In this document: in pieces, positions 56,973 through 64,000 of the stretch | How positions within the stretch are numbered: the first letter of the stretch is position 1 | Layout of the letters: every line of letters begins with the position of its first letter | Assembly (NCBI GenBank): GCA_019055375.1 | Contig: JAHQIW010005952.1 | Coordinates: 62,001 to 126,000, forward strand | From: Parelaphostrongylus tenuis | Lineage: Eukaryota; Nematoda; Chromadorea; Rhabditida; Metastrongylidae | Length of the DNA stretch: 64,000 nt | Direction of reading: 5' to 3' | Program-made: the position numbers and the translations under genes | The notes under the pieces: model-generated | The model's database searches: none | What the model saw: only the letters and a program-made list of their open reading frames with translations | Told to the model about the DNA's origin: nothing

Positions 56973-57529
56973 TAGTAATACGTATAAACACTAGTGGCCA
57001 ATGTTAGCCAATATAAGTGAACTCACAAGTATCTACTATCCAGAACAGCAAATAATAAGCGATATTAATCGTCCAAAAGACGGACACAGTTGGGTCGCCA
57101 ACAGTGTTCCACTGACTGGCTGGTTCTAGGTGAAGAAGTAAAGAAACGAGATGGTCGCGCAAATTTGCTGTAATTGGGTATGACAGTGAGATTAATGCAA
57201 AGTGGTTAACTTCAGATCATGATATTTACACCTAAAACTTTTCACAAAACGAAAAAATGTACTGGATAATAAAGTTGGGCACACTGATGTTAAATAAGAA
57301 GAGTCAGTGAAGAGTAAATGTTTGTGATCAAGGGTACTGTTATCAATTTGGTTTTTCAAACAAATCATGGAACATTATCGTCTGATCGTTTAGCGTTGTA
57401 GATGCTCCACAATCACCGGAAGTAACTCAATGATAATCTGGACATCGTGAGTGCCAGCATTCATTGTAAACAGTAAAAAATACACTGTTTTAATCGACAG
57501 ATATTAGGTAACGTCAACATATGAGTAGA

Positions 57530-57741
57530 AATGTCACTGGAATGGAAGTTCATTGTGTGTATTGGGATTTTTCACTGCTAACGAAATCTATTAAACAATC
57601 TCCATATCGATCATGTGCAAAACATCTCGGCGCTATTACTCAATTGAAACAGCTTCTACTCATTTGGAGGCTCTACGGCTCTACCATCATCTTGAAGAAT
57701 CACATGTGGCGCTTTCACTGAAATGGACTGTTAACTGAATT
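57530..57741 (+). CDS. Candidate exon, unknown
   Basis: One frame ends SRRYYSIETASTHLEALRLY, HHLEESHVALSLKWTVN, stop at about 57741; an overlapping frame is also open. Neither is recognised. Low weight. Confidence 0.2.
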
Positions 57742-57744
57742 AGT

Positions 57745-59100
57745 CACGAGCTTTACAACTATGGCTTATATTGTTTGCCACCAGTACATGTTAACTGGAC
57801 TATCACTAAGATTTATTGCAGCTTGTCGATGACAGTTTGCAATAACCGGTTTTTCATCAAGGAATCGTTCAAGTTGTTCTGTTCTTTTTATTATGCCACT
57901 TGCCTGTGATAACAAGTGGAAAAAGTAGAACATCGTAACTGGAAAGAATATTCATTGGGTATTTTCTGAATCTAAAGAAGAAAACGCACTGGATACAGGT
58001 GGTGTAGCGTACAGGCTTGGTTCAACTTCATCTCGTGCAAATCAACCCGATCTCTTAATAAGCAAAATGGTACCTCACCGTTTAGTAAGCCCTCATTGGT
58101 GAAGTCCTGGGAACGCAAAAGTAGAGCTATTTCAGAGGACTACAAGTAGGATGTACTACAAAAGCATTCTGCGGCACGAAGGAGTTGAAGTCGTCGAATT
58201 GAAAATCAACCCACAACAAAAATTTGAGCACCTACGAGTAGAGAGGATGTAAAATGAAAAAGGATAAAAGTTGAGTGCTGTAGGGTGAAAAAATGCTTCG
58301 ATCTCTATCTTGTGTAGAGACCGCCTAGCGGAAGAAAAACTCAAAAAGTGGTGGATTTGAGATGATTCAACTGGTAGCATGTAATTGGAACAAATTACTG
58401 TAGCGCACAAGCTCGACTGAACTGCTATCAGAACATGATACCAGCTATCATCGAAGGACAGTGTCACCCAGAGACCGGAACGTAAATAAATCGAATGATG
58501 CATGAATGTGAATTACAATAGGACACTTTTCAAAAGAATTTATAAGTGGAGTAAAGTTATCCTTGTGGATTTAGTAGTGGGAGACAACATATTGAAATGC
58601 TTCAACTCCATTTTTCCATACTTACTGAAACTTTGGAAAAAACCTGTAAATTGTCATTTTATTGCAAAACACAGTAAGAGTCAGTGATTTATTTTTTGTG
58701 CATTTCAGATTGCTCCTTTATTCAATATTCATTCAAAACAGCTCTTTTGAACAATAAAAAACGGAACAAAACGTGGTAATAGTGTAGAGGAAAATAAGCA
58801 AATTCTATAATTAATTCAAATCGTGTAAAAACACTTATTTTGGTCAACAATGCATTTGGCAGAGGGAGAGCTGATTTCACTACCACGATTTCAAATTTAT
58901 TTCTTTCTATATTCTTATTTGAAACTGTCTTCGATTCGATCAGATTTCACGATCTTTTCACACAGTGAAATGAATCAAAACAATGGTGATTTGAAAAGAA
59001 GATATATGGATTAGGCAGAAAAAACATCTCTACATTTCTGCATTGTTTTTAGTTAGGTAACGTTTCCATAATTTAGCGAGAATAGATAATCACAGTTGAG
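57745..59100. other. Non-coding stretch, nothing recognised
   Basis: No supported gene or repeat. Confidence 0.3.
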
Positions 59101-59102
59101 TT

Positions 59103-59275
59103 GGAGACATTAAGAAAAGTTGAAAAATGAAATGATCATAAGATGGAGAAAGAGCGGAAGAAGTTTAGAAACAGAGGAAAGTGGCACACAAAAAAAGAAC
59201 AAAGTAAAATGAAGAAAGTGCAAAAAACCATGAGAAACGGTAAGGAAAGAAAAGCAAGAAAGAGAAAGAAGTAGC
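59103..59275 (+). repeat. Polypurine tract
   Basis: About 170 bp that is more than 80% A/G on the plus strand (GAAAGAGAAAGAAG-type runs). The 115-codon minus-strand frame across it (phenylalanine/leucine-rich) follows from the composition. Confidence 0.7.
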
Positions 59276-59279
59276 TGCA

Positions 59280-61500
59280 ATAATAAGTCGGAAATATCTT
59301 ATATGTCACTAATGGCGCAAAGAGGATTACGGAGTTATAGAATGAGACGCATGGAGTTTGACATATTGTTCGAACGTCATCAAAGATTGCTTGTGAAACC
59401 CCGATGAATTCCAAACGAATAATTCTGTGGAATGTTCGCATTACGTAGTGCGATTTTTTTTCAAGCGCAAACCAGGCTTTCATTTCTCCGCGATTGGCAA
59501 AGTAAGCATAAAAAGTCCTTCTAGAGTACTACGAGTAGAGGCGAATTCTAAGCGCGTCATTTAAGGAGCGTTGATCCATGATTTGCATCAACAACATGCA
59601 TATTATTCTTTTATGCTCATTTTGAAATGATATACATGGTACAGGATAGAAAAAATATATCAACAAAGTGCTCTTGTAACACATACAAGTGCAAAGAAGC
59701 AGTTATGTGTTAGAAGATAAGTTACTCTATCGAACGTTGTAGAGAAATGTAACATTCAGGTAGCTCTTGATCACAAAAATACGAATCCTAGCACAGCTTT
59801 CATCGACGTGCATCTTGCCAAATTTCTGTTTTGATACGTAAAATATCTGCATAAGCAGGTTATAGGTGGTACACATTTGTGGTGGAGGGGTTGTTTAACG
59901 CTTTGCAATCAGGTTTCTCTCAGTAGAGCAATAACTCCTAGTACTAATTTCTGAACTTATGAATGAAAATCCTAAACTATTTCCCACCAAAGTTAACATC
60001 GTTCGCAGTGGTGATGGATTGTTTTGTTCTCTATAGTTCTCATACTGAACATTTTACCACGAAGCAATAACCGAACAACAGGATTTTTACTGTAATTTCA
60101 CAGTTCTATATGAAATCTACGTATACTCAAAGCACAAATTTGTAACTTATAAGCATTCATATAGATATAGATAAATCTATAATATCTGTCCATATGATTT
60201 GCGACTGATTCTGTTTTCAGATGCTTTTCGGCCTTAATTGAGCGCTCTTCAGCTCACAGTAAACTTTTTCAGTGAAAAAAAAAAACAAGAAGATCTCTAC
60301 ACATTTTTGCTGACTATCAAAAAACTTCAATGTTATCTCAAAGTAAAGTTTAGGTTCTAACTCTCAAAGGCCCATGGAAACCTTTTTTTTTGAGAAGGCC
60401 CGTATTTTATGAAGCTAAACTATCGAAGAAACGGTATTTCATTCATCATGTTGACAAGATCTCTCCAAATGACGTAGTCAGGGTGAGCTGTAGGAACTTT
60501 TATTTTTATCCTTTTCATGTTAGTCTTAATTTAAGCTTTCAATCGATTCAAAATTCAAATTGATTTTGAAAGATAACAAATGTCTTGAAAATTACAGGGT
60601 AAAGTCTTTACAAGTTTATCAACACTTCACATACTCGGTTCATAGATTATCGCTGTCTTCAAACTATAATTTGTCAACTTGAACTGGATAACTGGTATTC
60701 TTCAAGCTATGTAGTTACATGATCGATTCCTGATGAACTATTCACATTTTTCGATAATGTTATCAAGGGCGACGCTCACTCAAAGTCAACAAAGACGTGA
60801 CCGTTGTGTTACGTTCCACCACAGGTTTTGTTTTCGAGCATGAGAACGAGATTTTCTGATAACAATGACAATTTCTAGTCTCCAGCGTATAGCGAATCGT
60901 TTGCAATGTCTGACTGATGCAAAGCGTCGATATCATTTAGATGACAGTGAGACACTGAACATTACAAATGGTCTGTGAAACATATGATTAACACAGAGAT
61001 ATAACTTATTGCAGCAATAAGCGCAATATTGTCATCAATCATCAATCGATTTTAGTCAGATACTGAATAAGAATATTAAAAAAATTTTAGTATCAAACTA
61101 ATAAATAGCTGTTGCTAGGCCGTCATAAGAAACTTGAGATACGTTTCTAGATAATCGTCATTTTTATTACGTAGTTATGTGGTTTGAGAAGGTTGAATAT
61201 GTCTCTGCACAAAGCTGGCTCCCCCGATGGTTTACTGTGGTAACTCCCTTCAATGTACAATGGTCTAAACACATGGCAGGAACTTTGGAAAACCCAAGCA
61301 AGTATATTTCAAGAGTGCTGCGACAGAAAATCGTCCTCAATAATCGACTAATAGTTACGGAAACCGTACTGAGGATCATGATGCGCCATTTACAAGTTTC
61401 AAAAAGTAGCTTAATTCATCAAACGAAGAACTACGAGATGTAACAATTCCCAAGACCGACTATTGTTAACTTTAGCACACTTCAGTAAGTCCTTATTTTC
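59280..61500. other. Non-coding stretch, nothing firmly recognised
   Basis: 61177-61443 is open on the plus strand for 88 codons (WLPRWFTVVTPFNVQWSKHM) and also open on the minus strand; no family match. Otherwise AT-rich sequence. Confidence 0.3.
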
Positions 61501-61522
61501 TTCTTAAGCCAGACACGAGATA

Positions 61523-61622
61523 TTACAATAATCTTTTTTCAAGAAGCTGACGTACGGCAGTCTCGCCTTCTTTGAAGCCTGGAAAGGTCAGGTTGTCCAC
61601 AATCCAACCATTCAAATACCTC
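61523..61622 (-). CDS. Candidate terminal exon, unknown conserved-looking C-terminus
   Basis: Minus strand, from acceptor TCTAAAG at 61629-61623: RYLNGWIVDNLTFPGFKEGE, TAVRQLLEKRLL, stop at 61525-61523. The acceptor, open frame, and amphipathic charged C-terminus look genuine. I do not recognise the protein. Upstream exons would be at higher coordinates, possibly including 63179-63290. Confidence 0.45.
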
Positions 61623-61954
61623 CTTTAGAAAAAAAGAAATTGTTATAATACCTCATATCTGGCTTAGAAAGAAAATAAGGAGTTACAGATTTATTAGTCT
61701 TAATCTTAAAAAATCCAATGCTCAAATTCTAATGGAATCAGTAGGGAAAGAAGCATTATTGCGCGATTAGAAACACTATGACTAAGTCACATACACTGCT
61801 GTGATTCATTTGTTGTGTCATGGGCGAAAAAACTTAGTTTACAGTGGTTGTCACCGAATGCTGACGTTTTTGTACCGGGTAGAAATTCCTCTATATTCTA
61901 GGACTAAGTTCTGTCAGATAGGCAGCGCCTCCTAACACAGGCTTTCAGTAAAGG

Positions 61955-62200
61955 TATCAGGATGAAAAAGACAAAACTCTCGGCATTGGTAAACCATGAG
62001 GATCACGCACTTAACCTCTCAAGCATCGTTTGTGATGAGTGCATATCTGGGCTTTGAAGATCCATGGTGGCTTAGCAACGTATAAAATCATTGTTGCTAG
62101 CCTCTCAGGCAAGTCTAGGTACCAAAATACTGACCGATGGAAGAAAGGATCAGTGAGCCTTGAGTCCGGGATTGAAACCATCGATTCAGTAGAGTTATTT
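61955..62200 (-). mobile_element. Diverged tRNA-derived SINE
   Basis: Plus-sense landmarks in inverse order: AAACTCTCGGCATTGGTAAA, ATCCATGGTGGC, CTCTCAGGCAAGTCTAGGTA, GAGCCTTGAGTCCGGGATTG, which mirror the SINE tail, body and B box. The A box end is lost. Confidence 0.55.
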
Positions 62201-62499
62201 AATAGAAATACTCAATTACTAAAAAAGGTTCAACATTTGATGAGTACGCGAATATCAACATGACGGTCAAATCAAGGTTCAACTACGAAGCCTGTCAGGC
62301 ATGGCCTGAATGTGCAAACAGATTAACCGCATTTCTGAAGTAGATCAATGACCATCCATTCTAACATATGCTTATAACGCGAAAAAGCGTTAACATGTAA
62401 ATTCCGACTACGATCAAGTGATCATTGCCGCTATCCTCACCTTGTTTGAGCTTCTTGGTTAGAACGCACTTTTGGCTTCTTTACAACGTTCTCAGTAAT

Positions 62500-62870
62500 C
62501 TTTTGATAGCTTGAATCGCGAGAATTTTCAATGGTGTACTTTATTTTTTAAATAGATTTTCTGCTGCGTTGTCACCGTAAAAACAAAATCATGCTTCACA
62601 TTTAATCATTTCTGGTTGAACAAACCTTCCATTTGATAGCACAAATCTCGATGATGCCAATGGTGCACTTGTGGCAGCGCGACAGAAGTTTCATTCTGGA
62701 AAACAAAGTTGCACATTACACGGGGTGTGCATTTCTTGCTCCATTGTGTGGATGGAGTTTCACAACATTGGCATCAAGCCACTGCGCCTCTTATAGCAAT
62801 GATGAACTCTTCATTGGTGTTTCCTTAACTGACTCTTGACAGCTCTCAAGCATTGCATCTACTATGTCGA
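62500..62870. repeat. Dispersed repeat family copy
   Basis: CAACATTGGCATCAAGCCA at about 62763 and surrounding phrases match 3361-3450. The 68-codon frame in it is not a gene. Confidence 0.35.
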
Positions 62871-62874
62871 ATAA

Positions 62875-63115
62875 AAAAGTTCAGGATATTCATCCAGGAT
62901 ATACTTCAAGCCATTACAATCTAGAGAAATTGACGATATCGACCTCTATGTAGTCAGCAATGTCGATGAGATTGGTCATCATTTAGGCCCATATCTTCGA
63001 TGAGAAAGGAAAGGTAATCTACGATTGCTTGACTCGAAAACTGAGAAAAGAAGAGGTTGTGCTCAACATTGTACACACAATCCCCTTTTGGCAAGTGAAA
63101 ACTCCAATCGACTAG
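62875..63115 (+). CDS. Candidate exon fragments, unknown
   Basis: Plus strand: SSGYSSRIYFKPLQSREIDD, IDLYVVSNVDEIGHH in one frame, then FDEKGKVIYDCLTRKLRKEE, VVLNIVHTIPFWQVKTPID, stop, in another. Together they look like a protein with one frameshift or a short intron at about 62990. The minus strand is also open here, so this is tentative. Confidence 0.25.
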
Positions 63116-63178
63116 TCCTCATTGATTTGAATATTGATTTTCTAGCACATAAGTGAAATTTAAGTCTTAATAGATGTA

Positions 63179-63290
63179 TTAGATCAAAAAAGAACCAAAC
63201 AGAATGAGAATTCCGGATGCCATGAACATGAAAACGACGGAAGAAGCCATATAATAGCATGCGTCAATGGCGCCAAAGTGATAGAACACT
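63179..63290 (-). CDS. Candidate exon with one transmembrane segment
   Basis: Minus strand: VFYHFGAIDACYYMASSVVF, MFMASGILILFGSFLI, stop at 63181-63179, or donor after 63196 (GTTCTT). The hydrophobic run of about 22 residues is a clear membrane span. Family not recognised. It may belong with the 61523-61622 exon as one minus-strand gene. Confidence 0.35.
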
Positions 63291-63299
63291 CGGATTTCA

Positions 63300-64000
63300 G
63301 AAGAATTTCTTCATAGCTATCACAATTACCTAAGAAATATAGAGGGATTTTTGAAGAGCGTCGATTTCACATAATACACGCTTCCTGATTGTTTGAATGA
63401 TGTGGAAAGTTAGTTTCACAATATCATACGAATCCAGTAATCCAATGGAGCAAGAATTGCTGGGATGCGCAGAATAAATTACGTTGACAGAGTGGTAAAG
63501 CCACATGTGATTGAAGTTCACTTGACAAAACGTCTCTTCAACTACAAGTAATTTTGAGTATTCGAATTACACTACGGTCAATTGAACGAATGAAAGTTGT
63601 TTGACCTTGGTATTTTCATAGTGAATTATTATCATCTATTGTAAATCACTTGAGAAGTTTTGTAAGGAATATTCTACGAGACTATAACGCCTCGATAAAT
63701 GGACCGAAAGTGCATGTAGATGCTTAAAAGATGCTTCACCAGAGAACACGGTTGCGTATGACTCCGATGAAACAGAACGACGGAAATACTCCCTCAACTC
63801 AAAATTCACTTAAATCAAAGATATAACGTTACGACTAAATATAAACTTGGCACCTTATAGCGATCTAATCTGAAGTACTCTTAAGATTTAGATTCGAAAA
63901 ACTCGCAACAAAAAAAAACGACCATTTATCGAACACGCTAGCGACAACACTATGCGGAATTTATGGAGAACACGTAGCTAGAAAAAAACTCATGACAAAA
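63300..64000. other. Window edge, nothing recognised
   Basis: AT-rich with short open frames only. Confidence 0.3.

Noticed and set aside
61177..61443. 88-codon plus-strand frame resembling the C-terminal part of a short-chain dehydrogenase
   Set aside because: The resemblance rests on a few scattered residues and the antisense strand is equally open.

Overview
The window reads as nuclear DNA of a clade V (strongylid) nematode, most likely a hookworm or close relative. Evidence: small spliced exons with nematode-like TTTTCAG or TTTNAG acceptors, about 40% GC, no operon-like bacterial coding, and mobile DNA that resembles what I remember of Ancylostoma/Necator genomes (RTE-type endonuclease with the ETRRRHP...GVGGVGVLV signature, tRNA-derived SINEs, Penelope-like GIY-YIG remnants). 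The species call is inference. 

Two host genes can be reconstructed exon by exon. ETHE1 (mitochondrial persulfide dioxygenase) lies on the plus strand at 33422-40886 in 8 exons. A fatty-acid transport protein/very-long-chain acyl-CoA synthetase (FATP/SLC27 family, like C. elegans acs-20/acs-22) lies on the minus strand from about 51376 down to 41358 in about 14 exons. They are convergent, with stops about 470 bp apart. Both are conserved and correctly spliced but carry isolated one-base indels, which look more like consensus-sequence errors than gene death. A few unrecognised candidate exons lie at 55.9-57.7 kb and 61.5-63.3 kb.

The rest is mostly repetitive. 0-14 kb: TIR/foldback elements, a Tc1/mariner-type element with another element nested in it, an internally deleted mariner, an RTE fragment and SINEs. 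15.0-21.0 kb: about 35 copies of a 167-bp satellite. 20.45-25.57 kb: a large inverted duplication (arms about 1.83 kb, spacer about 1.45 kb), with more satellite in opposite orientation to 26.1 kb. 27.0-27.8 kb: degenerate GC-rich repeats. 28-36.9 kb: foldback elements, SINEs and a 22-bp minisatellite. ETHE1 intron 2 is almost entirely mobile DNA.

The most interesting signal is a set of type I hammerhead self-cleaving ribozyme motifs scattered through the repeats: intact or nearly intact cores at 9963-10013 (-), 10285-10329 (+), 13902-13946 (+), 21527-21572 (-), 24459-24504 (+) and 36756-36802 (+), plus several decayed ones. One (10183-10431) sits in a 109-bp-armed palindrome whose 31-nt loop is exactly the catalytic core. 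Another pair is in directly repeated ~270-bp units (retrozyme-like) inside an ETHE1 intron. A Penelope-like GIY-YIG endonuclease remnant lies in the last ETHE1 intron; Penelope-like elements are a known carrier of such ribozymes.
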